Of a DNA stretch of 40,508 nt, positions 32,484-39,292 are shown in pieces; the stretch's first letter is position 1; each line of letters starts with the position of its first letter. The notes beneath the pieces were generated by a model. That model ran no database searches, was not told the origin of the DNA, and was given only the letters and a program-made list of their open reading frames with translations. Source of the DNA: an uncultured Clostridia bacterium (GTDB lineage Bacteria > Bacillota > Clostridia > Christensenellales > Aristaeellaceae). A program made the position numbers and the translations under genes. The stretch is from NCBI GenBank assembly GCA_947631405.1, contig CANRLC010000019.1, positions 1 through 40,508 on the forward strand, given 5' to 3'.

Positions 32484-32511
32484 GCCTGCCGCGCCGCCCG
32501 GCGCGGCAGGC
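32484..32511 (+). terminator. Strong stem-loop after mglC
   Basis: GCCTGCCGCGCC pairs perfectly with GGCGCGGCAGGC (12 bases, loop GCCC), followed only by TTT. It may terminate partially, limiting expression of the small gene downstream, or stabilise the transcript. Confidence 0.6.
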
Positions 32512-32547
32512 TTTGCACGCCCGCGGGCATCGAAAGGAGCATGCGCT

Positions 32548-32754
32548 TTGGCCGCCAAACCGCAAAGGGACAAGAAAAACGCCGTAAACGAGGAGATGGT
32601 CGATCAGATCGTCAAGGAGCGGCAAAATGAAAAGGGATGGAAGGAGCAGCTCTACGACAAGATCAACATCCCGCTCTGGCTGCTCGATCTCATCATCGTG
32701 CTGCTGTGCGCCGCGTTCTTCTACATCCTGATCTTCAAGCGCAATGGAGCCTGA
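32548..32754 (+). CDS. Small single-span membrane protein at the end of the mgl operon
   Basis: A 68-residue protein: a charged, helical first half (QRDKKNAVNEEMVDQIVKER) followed by one membrane span (LWLLDLIIVLLCAAFFYILIF) and a basic end. The start is TTG, with AAAGGAG 8 bases upstream; an ATG at 32541 is out of frame. It has no family that I know. Its place 76 bases after mglC and its own ribosome site suggest a role with the transporter, but this is inference. Confidence 0.6.
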   Translation: MAAKPQRDKKNAVNEEMVDQIVKERQNEKGWKEQLYDKINIPLWLLDLIIVLLCAAFFYILIFKRNGA

Positions 32755-32799
32755 TTTTTCCAGATTGAAAAACATTCTCACCTTTTCTTCGCAAAACGC

Positions 32800-32828
32800 T
32801 TGACAATGCGCGCGTCAGCGTGTATAGT
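32800..32828 (+). promoter_or_regulatory. Promoter of the fur-rubrerythrin-rubredoxin operon
   Basis: TTGACA (32800-32805), a 17-base spacer and TATAGT (32823-32828), about 35 bases before the regulator's ATG. Confidence 0.82.
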
Positions 32829-32836
32829 GATGATAA
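32822..32836. promoter_or_regulatory. PerR-box-like operator over the -10
   Basis: GTATAGTGATGATAA matches the PerR box TTATAATNATTATAA at 11 of 14 informative positions and covers the -10, a natural place for autorepression by the Fur-family regulator. A second 7-1-7-like site lies at 32766-32780, also 11 of 14 to a Fur-type consensus. Both are imperfect. Confidence 0.45.
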
Positions 32837-32863
32837 AGAATCTCAAGAAGGGCGGGGTGGCGG

Positions 32864-33250
32864 ATGAACGAACGCATCAGCCCGCAGGCGCGTCAGGTGC
32901 TTGCGGCGCTCTCGGGCGAGCGCTGCCATCTCACGGCGGACGAGATTCTGGGCAGGGTAAACGGCATTGGCGCGGCGACGGTATATCGCGCGCTCGACCG
33001 CCTGACGGAGCTGGGGCTGGTGCGCCGGCTCTCTCTGGGCGGCAAGAGCGCGGTGTACGAGGCGGCGCGTCAGGCGCACATGCACCTCGTGTGCGTGCGC
33101 TGCGGGCGCGTGTGCGACGTGCCGGCGGACTTCTCCGGCATGGCGCGGGAGGCGGCCCGGCTCTGCGGCCATCAGGTGCTCCGTTCCGAAGCGACGGCTT
33201 TCGGCGTGTGCCGGGAGTGTCTCGCGAAGGACAGGGACAATATCCAATAA
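32864..33250 (+). CDS. Fur-family metalloregulator, probably PerR-like
   Basis: A 128-residue Fur-family repressor. The winged helix is seen in [32 protein letters not shown] (about 22-53). The dimer domain has [10 protein letters not shown] (His72, His74, Cys77, Cys80) and CRECL (Cys116, Cys119), the two C-x2-C pairs of the structural zinc site. The promoter lies upstream and the gene is followed by peroxide-defence genes, so PerR function (Fe-dependent, inactivated by H2O2) is the best guess; Fur or Zur cannot be excluded. The N-terminus is shorter than usual. Ribosome site GAAGGGCGGGG is adequate. Confidence 0.85.
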   Translation: MNERISPQARQVLAALSGERCHLTADEILGRVNGIGAATVYRALDRLTELGLVRRLSLGGKSAVYEAARQAHMHLVCVRCGRVCDVPADFSGMAREAARLCGHQVLRSEATAFGVCRECLAKDRDNIQ

Positions 33251-33270
33251 GCGACAGGGAGGAAACCACA

Positions 33271-33816
33271 ATGAAGAAATGGGTTTGCAGCGTCTGCGGC
33301 TATGTGTACGAGGGCGAGACTCCGCCGGAGCGCTGCCCGCAGTGCAAGGTGCCGGGGGACAAGTTCGTCGAGCAGAAGGGCGAGATGAGCTGGGCCGCCG
33401 AGCACGTCGTCGGCGTGGCGAAGGGCTGCCCGCAGGAGATCATCGACGGCCTGCGCGCCAACTTCGAGGGCGAGTGCTCCGAGGTCGGCATGTATCTGGC
33501 GATGGCGCGCGTCGCGCACCGCGAGGGCTATCCCGAGATCGGCCTGTACTGGGAGAAAGCCGCCTTTGAGGAGGCTGAGCACGCGGCGAAGTTCGCGGAG
33601 CTGCTGGGCGAGGTCGTCACCGACTCCACCGAGAAGAACCTCTCCATGCGCGTGGAGGCCGAGAACGGCGCGACCGCGGGCAAGACCGAGCTGGCCAAGA
33701 AGGCCAAGGCGCTGGGCCTTGACGCCATCCACGACACCGTTCACGAGATGGCGCGCGACGAGGCCCGCCACGGCAAGGCGTTCGCCGGGCTGCTGAAGCG
33801 CTACTTCGGCAAATAA
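33271..33816 (+). CDS. Reverse rubrerythrin (rubredoxin domain first)
   Basis: A 181-residue peroxidase. The N-terminal rubredoxin domain has Cys6, Cys9, Cys22 and Cys25 (VCSVCGY, RCPQCK). The ferritin-like di-iron domain follows, with the first ligand in [17 protein letters not shown] (E-x-x-H) and DEARHGKAF (E-x-x-H). This domain order is the 'reverse' form described in Clostridium, which reduces hydrogen peroxide with electrons from NADH through a rubredoxin and is under PerR control there. It is 20 bases behind the Fur-family gene and has GGGAGGAAACC before its ATG. Together with the rubredoxin next door it forms a complete peroxide-scavenging set except for the reductase. Confidence 0.95.
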   Translation: MKKWVCSVCGYVYEGETPPERCPQCKVPGDKFVEQKGEMSWAAEHVVGVAKGCPQEIIDGLRANFEGECSEVGMYLAMARVAHREGYPEIGLYWEKAAFEEAEHAAKFAELLGEVVTDSTEKNLSMRVEAENGATAGKTELAKKAKALGLDAIHDTVHEMARDEARHGKAFAGLLKRYFGK

Positions 33817-33828
33817 GGAGGCACGGCG

Positions 33829-33984
33829 ATGAAGAAGTATGTGTGCCCCTGCGGCTACGAGTATGATCCCGCCGTCGGCGATCCCGACAGCGGCATCGCG
33901 CCCGGCACCGCGTGGGAGGACGTGCCTGAGGATTGGGTTTGCCCCGTCTGCGGGCTGGGCAAGGACGCGTTTACGGAGGCGTAA
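33829..33984 (+). CDS. Rubredoxin with shortened first iron site
   Basis: A 51-residue rubredoxin, electron carrier for the rubrerythrin. The body is canonical: [20 protein letters not shown] and the second cysteine pair CPVCG (Cys38, Cys41). The first site reads VCPCGYEYD, so its two cysteines (Cys6, Cys8) are separated by one residue and not the usual two. AAGGAGGC lies 6 bases before the ATG, and the gene is 12 bases after the rubrerythrin stop. The reading frame is otherwise intact. Confidence 0.93.
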   Translation: MKKYVCPCGYEYDPAVGDPDSGIAPGTAWEDVPEDWVCPVCGLGKDAFTEA

Positions 33985-34031
33985 ACGGCGGGCGGCGTTC
34001 GTGTGCCTGAAAGGCTGAACGAAAAGCATAC

Positions 34032-34059
34032 AAAGAGGGCGGCGAGGGCCGTCCTCTTT
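34032..34059 (+). terminator. Terminator of the rubrerythrin operon
   Basis: AAAGAGGGCGGC pairs with GCCGTCCTCTTT (12 bases with one G-T pair, loop GAGG), ending in TTTA. It lies 47 bases after the rubredoxin stop. Confidence 0.75.
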
Positions 34060-34113
34060 ACGTTGCGGAAGGTTATCGTGCTTTTCGTCTCAAATGGAGT
34101 TCTTCACAATCCA

Positions 34114-34237
34114 CCGCCCGGTCTCGCGAGACGCTTCGCGTCCGCTCCCGGGCTGCCTTTTTATTGTGGGGAACGCTGGGCTGCCGCCCAGACCCGCCCG
34201 GGGGACATTGTCCCCCAAACCCCCATCACGCTTCGCG
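34114..34237 (-). repeat. Dispersed three-hairpin repeat, copy 3
   Basis: Read on the minus strand, this 124-base copy begins 5 bases after the dus stop codon, in the same direction as dus. Hairpins: GGGGGACAATGTCCCCC; CTGGGC-GGCA-GCCCAG (one base pair shorter than copy 2 on both sides); and the GCCCGG...CCGGGC stem with inner GACGC/GCGTC. It is between convergent genes, like copies 1 and 2. Confidence 0.88.
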
Positions 34238-34242
34238 CGGGT

Positions 34243-35193
34243 TTAAGTTTCCGGGATATAACCCGGCTCTTTACGCAACGCGCACTCAAACAGCCGCTTC
34301 TCAGCTTCGAGCAGCGCCGGGAGCGTCTTCGCCTTGCGCAGCAGCTTCACGGGCTTCTCCGCCCCCTCAAAGCAACAGGCGACATAGCGCAGCGCCTGCG
34401 CCGTGCGCGCGACGGCGACGTTCGGCGGATGCGCCGCTAGCCATCCTTCCAGCAGCGCGTCCACATACCCGCGCAGCGAGGGGACGTCGATGGGCGCGCC
34501 GCCCGCGAATTCCCTCGCGAGGGCCGGATTGGCGATCAGGCCGCGGCCGATCATCAGCGCGGCGGGCGCGGGGGATGCGCTTTGCATCGCCTCGCAGTCG
34601 CGCGCGGTGAACAGATCGCCGTTGTAGACGAGCGGCAGGCGGCTCTCCTTCAGGGCGGCGAGAAAGACGTCCCGGTGCGGCGCGCCGCGGTAGTATTCCT
34701 CGCGCGTGCGGGCGTGGACGATGATCTCCTCGAGCGGATAGCGCGAGAGCAGTTTGAGCAGCGCGGGGAACTCGCCGGGGTCGGCGTAGCCCAGCCGCGT
34801 CTTCACCGACAGGCGCAGCGGTAGGCGCGGGCACACCGCGTCGAGCAAACGCGCGAGGCGCTCCGCGTCGCGCAGCAGGCCCGCGCCCTTGCCCTTCGCC
34901 GTCACGGTGCCGGACGGGCAGCCGAGGTTCAAGTTCGCCTCGGCGTAGCCCATGCCGGCGAGCGCGCCGCACGCCCAGAGCAGCGGCTCCGGCTCGCGCG
35001 CGAGCAGCTGCGGCACGACGAAGAGGCCCGCCTGCGGGGCGATGGCGCGCAGCTCCTTGGGCGTCAGGCGCAGGTCGGCCGTGGGGCTGACGAACGGCGT
35101 GAAGTATTTGGTCACGCCGCCGAATCGCTGCGCGTGGACGCGGCGATAGACCGCGTCGGTGACGCCCTCGAGCGGGGCGAAGTAGACGTCCAT
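34243..35193 (-). CDS. dus: tRNA-dihydrouridine synthase
   Basis: A 316-residue FMN enzyme that reduces uridine to dihydrouridine in tRNA loops. FAPLEGVTDAVYR begins the TIM barrel, NLNLGCPSG holds the catalytic Cys92, and TAKGKGAGLL, SVKTRLG, IIVHARTREEYYRG and LVYNGDLF follow in the order of the family. MIGRGLIANPAL is the C-terminal phosphate site. GCAGGAGGTACGC precedes the ATG. Length is normal; which uridine it modifies cannot be told. Confidence 0.95.
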   Translation of the reverse strand: MDVYFAPLEGVTDAVYRRVHAQRFGGVTKYFTPFVSPTADLRLTPKELRAIAPQAGLFVVPQLLAREPEPLLWACGALAGMGYAEANLNLGCPSGTVTAKGKGAGLLRDAERLARLLDAVCPRLPLRLSVKTRLGYADPGEFPALLKLLSRYPLEEIIVHARTREEYYRGAPHRDVFLAALKESRLPLVYNGDLFTARDCEAMQSASPAPAALMIGRGLIANPALAREFAGGAPIDVPSLRGYVDALLEGWLAAHPPNVAVARTAQALRYVACCFEGAEKPVKLLRKAKTLPALLEAEKRLFECALRKEPGYIPET

Positions 35194-35255
35194 GCGTACC
35201 TCCTGCGGCGCGGGGCCGCGCTGGGATATTCGACGGCGGCGGCGCGAATCCTTCT

Positions 35256-35350
35256 CGCGGCTTGAAAAGCGGCGCGCAGCCTATCAAAAAGGATTCTGCC
35301 GCTGGATATGGGGTTTTCGGTAATCTGCACGCGGCTTGAAAAGCGGCGCG
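35256..35350 (+). repeat. 21-bp direct repeat upstream of the sirtuin gene
   Basis: CGCGGCTTGAAAAGCGGCGC (plus one G) occurs at 35256-35276 and 35330-35350, 74 bases apart. The second copy contains the -35 (TTGAAA) of the sirtuin promoter; the first has no matching -10. Confidence 0.8.
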
Positions 35351-35364
35351 ATGTGTGCGATAAT
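35336..35364 (+). promoter_or_regulatory. Probable sirtuin promoter
   Basis: TTGAAA (35336-35341), a 17-base spacer and GATAAT (35359-35364). The start codon follows 26 bases later. Confidence 0.55.
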
Positions 35365-35389
35365 CGGGGAAAGAGGGGAAGGGATGCGC

Positions 35390-36098
35390 ATGCGGACGCT
35401 ACAGGAGATCGTGGACGCGTCAAAGCGGCTGGTGTTCTTTGGCGGCGCGGGCGTGTCCACCGCCAGCGGCATTCCGGATTTTTCGGACAGAGACGTGCCG
35501 CGCGAGGACGGGCTGACGCCGCAGATGCTGCTCAGCCGCTCGTTTTTCTACCTGCATCCCGAGCAATTCTTCGATTTTTACCGGCGGGAGTTCGTCCATC
35601 CCGACGCGCAGCCCAACGCCGCGCACCGCAAGCTGTTTGAATTGGAGCGCGCGGGCAAGCTGACGGCGCTGGTGACGCAGAACGTGGACGGGCTGCACCG
35701 CGCGGCGGGCAACCGGCTGGTGTACGAGCTGCACGGGAGCATCCACGAGAACGCCTGCATGGACTGCGGCAGGCGCTACGGTCTGGATGCGGTGCTGCGC
35801 GCAGGGCATCCCGCGCTGCGCGGACTGCGGCGGCGTCATCAAGCCGAGCGTCGTGCTCTACGGCGAGCCGTGCGACCCCTACGCGCATACGGGCGCGTGC
35901 CGGGAGATCGCGCGCTGCGACACGCTGATCGTCGCCGGGACGAGCCTGACGGTGGAGCCCGCCGCCTCGTGCCTCTCGTACTTCAGGGGGCGGACGCTGG
36001 CGGTCGTCAACCGCGAGGAGACGAGTGCGGACGCGCGCGCGACGCTCGTGCTGCGCGAGGATGTGGCAGACGCGCTGGGCGCGCTGCAAGTGCGCTGA
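35390..36098 (+). pseudogene. Sir2-family NAD-dependent deacylase, frameshifted
   Basis: A sirtuin of about 235 residues split by one frameshift. The first frame (to about 35800) has GAGVSTASGIPDF, TQNVDGLH, the catalytic His in YELHGS and the first zinc pair CMDC. The second frame (from about 35800, +1) has IPRCADCGGVIKPSVVLYGE (second zinc pair), VAGTSLTVEPAA and VNREET. Removing one base in the GCGCGC run at about 35796-35803 restores VLR-QGIPRC and a complete protein. Both halves are well conserved, so this is either a very recent mutation or a sequencing/assembly error. The ATG at 35390 follows AGGGGAAGGG; 35384 is possible. Confidence 0.85.
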
Positions 36099-36116
36099 CG
36101 CGGGCGCGCGCCTTGC

Positions 36117-36145
36117 TTGACAGCGCATGGAGAAGATGATAAAAT
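36117..36145 (+). promoter_or_regulatory. Strong promoter upstream of a broken small gene
   Basis: TTGACA (36117-36122), a 17-base spacer and TAAAAT (36140-36145). It starts 18 bases after the sirtuin stop. It could drive the small frame at 36216 or galM further down. Confidence 0.75.
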
Positions 36146-36215
36146 GGGAATCAATGACAGGCCCGCTTTTTCGCCCGGCGAGGCGAACGGGCGCGAAGGG
36201 AAAGGATGGAGCCGC

Positions 36216-36390
36216 ATGAAAAGCCTTTGTGCTTTGCTGCGCGGCGGCTCTTTTGGCGGAGGGCGCTGCGTCCCTGCTTGATTTCCCGCGGGCTACGCCG
36301 GTCTTCTCGGCGTCGCAGACGATTGTCTTCAAGGAGAATACGAACATGCCGGACGATGCGACGGTCTGCCTTTGCGGCGAGTGTCGCTGA
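36216..36390 (+). pseudogene. Possible small exported peptide gene, frameshifted
   Basis: After GAAGGGAAAGGATGG an ATG at 36216 opens MKSLCALL, like the start of a signal peptide, but this frame stops after 21 residues. In the +1 frame, from about 36238, the sequence continues CAAALLAEGAASLLDF and ends DATVCLCGECR at a stop (36388-36390). Joining the frames near 36238 would give a signal peptide and a mature peptide of about 40 residues ending in a Cys-rich tail. A strong promoter stands upstream. The shift is in a GC-rich run, as in the sirtuin 440 bases away. I know no family for it. Confidence 0.35.
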
Positions 36391-36403
36391 TGTCAATACC
36401 ATA

Positions 36404-36507
36404 AGGCCGGCGGCCTGTGGCCGCTTCCGCTTCCGAAGCGGGTTTGCGGTATGCCGGTTGTTGCGCCCGAGGCCGGCGGCCGGTGGCCGCTTCCACTTCC
36501 GAAGCGG
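36404..36507 (+). repeat. Two 38-bp direct repeats upstream of galM
   Basis: A 38-base segment (AGGCCGGCGGCC, then TGGCCGCTTCC and CTTCCGAAGCGG) occurs at 36404-36441 and 36470-36507 with two or three differences. Part of it, CGCTTCC followed by CTCCGAA-like sequence, resembles the unit of the array at 38926-39180. Each copy can form small stems (GGCCGGCGGCC; CTTCCGAAG). The other bases between 36391 and 36589 hold only the galM ribosome site. Confidence 0.75.
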
Positions 36508-36589
36508 ATCGGCGGCGAAGCAAAACGGGGAATCCTTCCGCACGCGGCGGCATCGGCGCGCGCGGCAATATAGAGAGGAGCGACTTCTC

Positions 36590-37651
36590 ATGGCGATCAA
36601 GACAAAACCCTTTGGAAACCTGCCGGACGGGCGGGCGGTCACCCTGTACACGCTGGTCAACGCGATTGGCGCGTCGGTGAGCGTCATCGACTACGGCGCG
36701 ATCTTCACCTCCATCGTCGTCCCGGACAAGGACGGCCAGCTGGCCGACGTGGCGCTGGGGTTTGACAACCTGCCCGCGTATCTGGGCGACCATGCCTGCA
36801 TGGGCGACACGGTGGGCCGCTACGGCAACCGCATCGCGCTGGGCCGCTTTACGCTGGACGGCAAGACCATTCAACTCAACTGCAACGACGGCGCGAACCA
36901 CCTGCACGGCGGCTTCATCGGCTTCAGCAAGAAGATGTGGACGGCGGAGCAAAAGCCCGGCAAGGGCGAGGATAGCCTCGTGCTGCGCATGACCAGCCCC
37001 GACGGCGAGGAGAACTACCCCGGCACGCTGGACGTGACGCTCACCTGTACATGGGACGACGCCTGCCGCCTGACGCTGCACTACGAAGCGGTCACGGACA
37101 AGCCCACGCTGTGCAACCTGACGAACCACACCTACTTCAACCTCGCCGGGCATGCGCACGGCACGGTGCGCGATCATGTGCTGACCATCGAGAGCGACGC
37201 GACGACGGCGGTCGGCGCGGGCCTGATCCCGACGGGCGAACTGGCCGACGTCACCGGCACGCCGCTGGATATGCGCAAGGGCAAGCTGCTGGGCGAGGGC
37301 CTCGATCTGGCCGCGACCTGCCCGGCGCTCATCGAGGCGGGCGGCTACGATCACAACTTCGCCCTGCGCAAGGGCGAGGCGATGGGCTTGGCGGCGCATC
37401 TGGTCTGCCCGCAGACCGGGCGCGTGATGGACGTGCTGACCGATCAGCCGGGCATCCAGCTCTACACCGCCTGCATGACGGACGTCGGCGGCGGCAAGGA
37501 CGGCGCGCATTACGGCAAGTATTGCGGCCTGTGCCTCGAGACGCAGCACTTCCCGGATTCGCCGAACCACCCGCAGTTCCCCGGCACGACCGAGCTGCGC
37601 CCCGGAGAGCGCTACGACACCACGACCGTCTACGCGTTCTCGACGCTGTAA
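36590..37651 (+). CDS. galM: Aldose 1-epimerase (galactose mutarotase)
   Basis: A 353-residue mutarotase that interconverts alpha and beta anomers of galactose before phosphorylation. Active-site residues are in family positions: Arg81 (GRYGNRI), His104/His106 (ANHLHGG), the acid His180 (NHTYFNLAG) and the base Glu in CLETQHFPDSPNHP (about 313). There is no signal peptide. GAGAGGAGCGACTTCTC precedes the ATG at 36590; the longer frame to 36206 is low-complexity and repeat-derived. It fits with the mgl importer 4 kb to the left as part of galactose use, though it is not in that operon. Confidence 0.95.
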   Translation: MAIKTKPFGNLPDGRAVTLYTLVNAIGASVSVIDYGAIFTSIVVPDKDGQLADVALGFDNLPAYLGDHACMGDTVGRYGNRIALGRFTLDGKTIQLNCNDGANHLHGGFIGFSKKMWTAEQKPGKGEDSLVLRMTSPDGEENYPGTLDVTLTCTWDDACRLTLHYEAVTDKPTLCNLTNHTYFNLAGHAHGTVRDHVLTIESDATTAVGAGLIPTGELADVTGTPLDMRKGKLLGEGLDLAATCPALIEAGGYDHNFALRKGEAMGLAAHLVCPQTGRVMDVLTDQPGIQLYTACMTDVGGGKDGAHYGKYCGLCLETQHFPDSPNHPQFPGTTELRPGERYDTTTVYAFSTL

Positions 37652-37670
37652 GCAAAAGATGAAAACGGCA

Positions 37671-37694
37671 GGGCTTCCCCGCGAGGGGAAGCCC
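37671..37694 (+). terminator. Stem-loop after galM
   Basis: GGGCTTCCCC and GGGGAAGCCC pair over 10 bases around a GCGA tetraloop, 20 bases after the galM stop. The following sequence has no real T-run, so termination may be partial. Confidence 0.6.
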
Positions 37695-37731
37695 CCGCTT
37701 GCTTCCAATCATCAAAAATGGGGTGAGTCAA

Positions 37732-38925
37732 GTGAAGAAGCTCGTTTTCGCGCTGCTGCTCGCGCTGACGGCAGCGCTGTGCCTGACGGGCGCGCCCGCG
37801 GAGGAGGCGCTGATCGTTCCGGAGGGGATGGAGGACGTGCCCGCCGACGCGGTTTCGCTGCTCGGGCGGGAATTCCCCGGCTATGCGCTGGAGGACTACA
37901 TCGAGATCCCGGGCACGCCGGACGGCGACTACGCCTTTGCCTCCGTCGCGCTGGGCGGCGCGCGCACGCTCGCGTGCATGCGGCGCTCGGGCGAAAAGCT
38001 GACGCTGGCCTATGCGAACCCCGCCGCGCTGCCGCAGGGCGAGGCGAGCGTAGCGTATTTTGTGCAGGACACGGCCGGCGTCAAGGATTGGACGGCCCGC
38101 GGCGCGGACGTGTGGGATCACGACGACGCATGGGGGTTTACCTTCTTTTTCAGCCCGCCGGAGAACGAGGAATACCCCGAAAAGGGCGTCTGCTATCACT
38201 GGGACGGCAAGCGCTTCGCGCTGTTCAGCTATTTTGATTGGGCGTCGTTCTACGGCGAAACGTATCTGGAGGGCGACGGACTGAGCTTTTACCATCAGGA
38301 GGGCGCGGGCGCATACGCGCACATTACGCTTTCGGTGAAGACGGACGCGGCGAAGGCGGATTTTGCCGCGCTGCCCAAGCGCGTGTGGGACGCGGGCGTC
38401 GATCTCTCCGGGCTGCCCGTCGTGCCGGGCGGGTCGCTTCCGGCGATCAATGTGGACTTTGCGCCGGGTCAGAAATTTCCGGTCTACACCGGGCCGGGGA
38501 CGGACTATGCGCGCGCGGCGGACGGCAAGGCGATCGTCAGCACGAACGGGCAGATCGACGTGTACGGCGTGCACGACGGCTGGGCGATGATCCTCTACGA
38601 GGTGGGTCATGCGCGCTGCCGGATCGGCTGGATCGACGCCTCGGCGCTGCCGGAGGACGCGCGCGTGCCGGAGCTGACGTTCCTTGGCCGCGACTGCGTG
38701 CTGGGCTGGCCGGAGGGGCTTCAGGACGGGGGCTTCCCTGTGACGGACGACCCGCTTGTCACGGGGGAGACGGTCTGCACCCTGCCCGCCGGAACGCGTG
38801 TGACGGCGCTGCTGGACACCAGCGACTGGTTCTACATCTACTGCGCGTTTGAGCTGAACGGGGAAAAGCAGTGCGCGTTTGTGCAGGGAAACTTTTACGG
38901 GGATGAGGACAGGATCGTGTGGTGA
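37732..38925 (+). CDS. Exported protein with an SH3-like domain
   Basis: A 397-residue protein starting at GTG, with a signal peptide (LVFALLLALTAALCLTGAPA). The first ~230 residues are a domain I do not recognise, rich in aromatic residues (FTFFFSPPENEEYP, FALFSYFDWASFYG). About 240-305 resembles a bacterial SH3 domain (FPVYTGPGTDYARAADG, then VYGVHDGWAMILYEV and RIGWIDASAL), which usually binds cell wall. A second, weaker module follows (LPAGTRVTALLDTSDWFYIYCAF), typical of a second SH3-like repeat. GGGGTG precedes the start at normal spacing. It is followed directly by the terminator-like array. Function unknown; cell-wall association is inferred. Confidence 0.75.
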   Translation: MKKLVFALLLALTAALCLTGAPAEEALIVPEGMEDVPADAVSLLGREFPGYALEDYIEIPGTPDGDYAFASVALGGARTLACMRRSGEKLTLAYANPAALPQGEASVAYFVQDTAGVKDWTARGADVWDHDDAWGFTFFFSPPENEEYPEKGVCYHWDGKRFALFSYFDWASFYGETYLEGDGLSFYHQEGAGAYAHITLSVKTDAAKADFAALPKRVWDAGVDLSGLPVVPGGSLPAINVDFAPGQKFPVYTGPGTDYARAADGKAIVSTNGQIDVYGVHDGWAMILYEVGHARCRIGWIDASALPEDARVPELTFLGRDCVLGWPEGLQDGGFPVTDDPLVTGETVCTLPAGTRVTALLDTSDWFYIYCAFELNGEKQCAFVQGNFYGDEDRIVW

Positions 38926-39180
38926 GCGGGCTGTGCCCGCTTCCATCTCCGAAAAAGCCTGCGGTGATCGTGCTTGGGCGCACGAGGCCGCAGGCTTTTT
39001 CTGGTTTGGGGGGGGCGGGCTGTGCCCGCTTCCATCTCCGAAAGAACCTGCGGCGATCGTGCTTGGGCGCACGAGGCCGCAGGTTTTTCTGGTTTGGGGG
39101 GCGGGCTGTGCCCGCTTCCATCTCCGAAAAAGCCTGCGGCGATCGTGCTTGGGCACACGAGGCCGCAGGTTTTTTGGATT
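38926..39180 (+). repeat. Triplicate tandem array of terminator-like hairpins
   Basis: Three copies start at 38926, 39015 and 39101 (spacing 89 and 86 bases). Each copy has GCGGGC-TGT-GCCCGC, TTCCATCTCCGAA, then a two-part stem: CTGCGG and TCGTGC pair with GCACGA and CCGCAG, followed by a T-run (TTTTT). A shortened reverse copy is at 39196-39233. The first copy begins at the stop codon of the SH3-like gene, so it can act as its terminator. No genes lie in 38926-39292. Confidence 0.9.
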
Positions 39181-39195
39181 TAGGGGCGTTCCCTA

Positions 39196-39233
39196 TTCCC
39201 AGAAAAACCCACGGCCTCGTGCGCATAAAAGGG
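39196..39233 (-). repeat. Truncated reverse copy of the array unit
   Basis: AGAAAAACC followed by ACGGCCTCGTGCGC is the reverse complement of the second half of the array unit (GCGCACGAGGCCG...GGTTTTTCT). It gives a T-run for minus-strand transcripts, but the minus-strand sdpI gene ends at 39293, 60 bases away. Confidence 0.65.
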
Positions 39234-39292
39234 GATAACCACTACCTATTTCAGAGACGGGTGCGGGACGGCCCGCTGAGAGGCGAGCGGGC

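Noticed and set aside
36206-36589. N-terminal extension of galM to 36206
   Set aside because: The added 128 residues are Arg-rich, derived from the 38-bp repeats, and lie before a good ribosome site at 36590.
38926-39180. CRISPR-like array
   Set aside because: Only three units, the whole unit is repeated without unique spacers, each ends in a T-run, and no cas gene is nearby.
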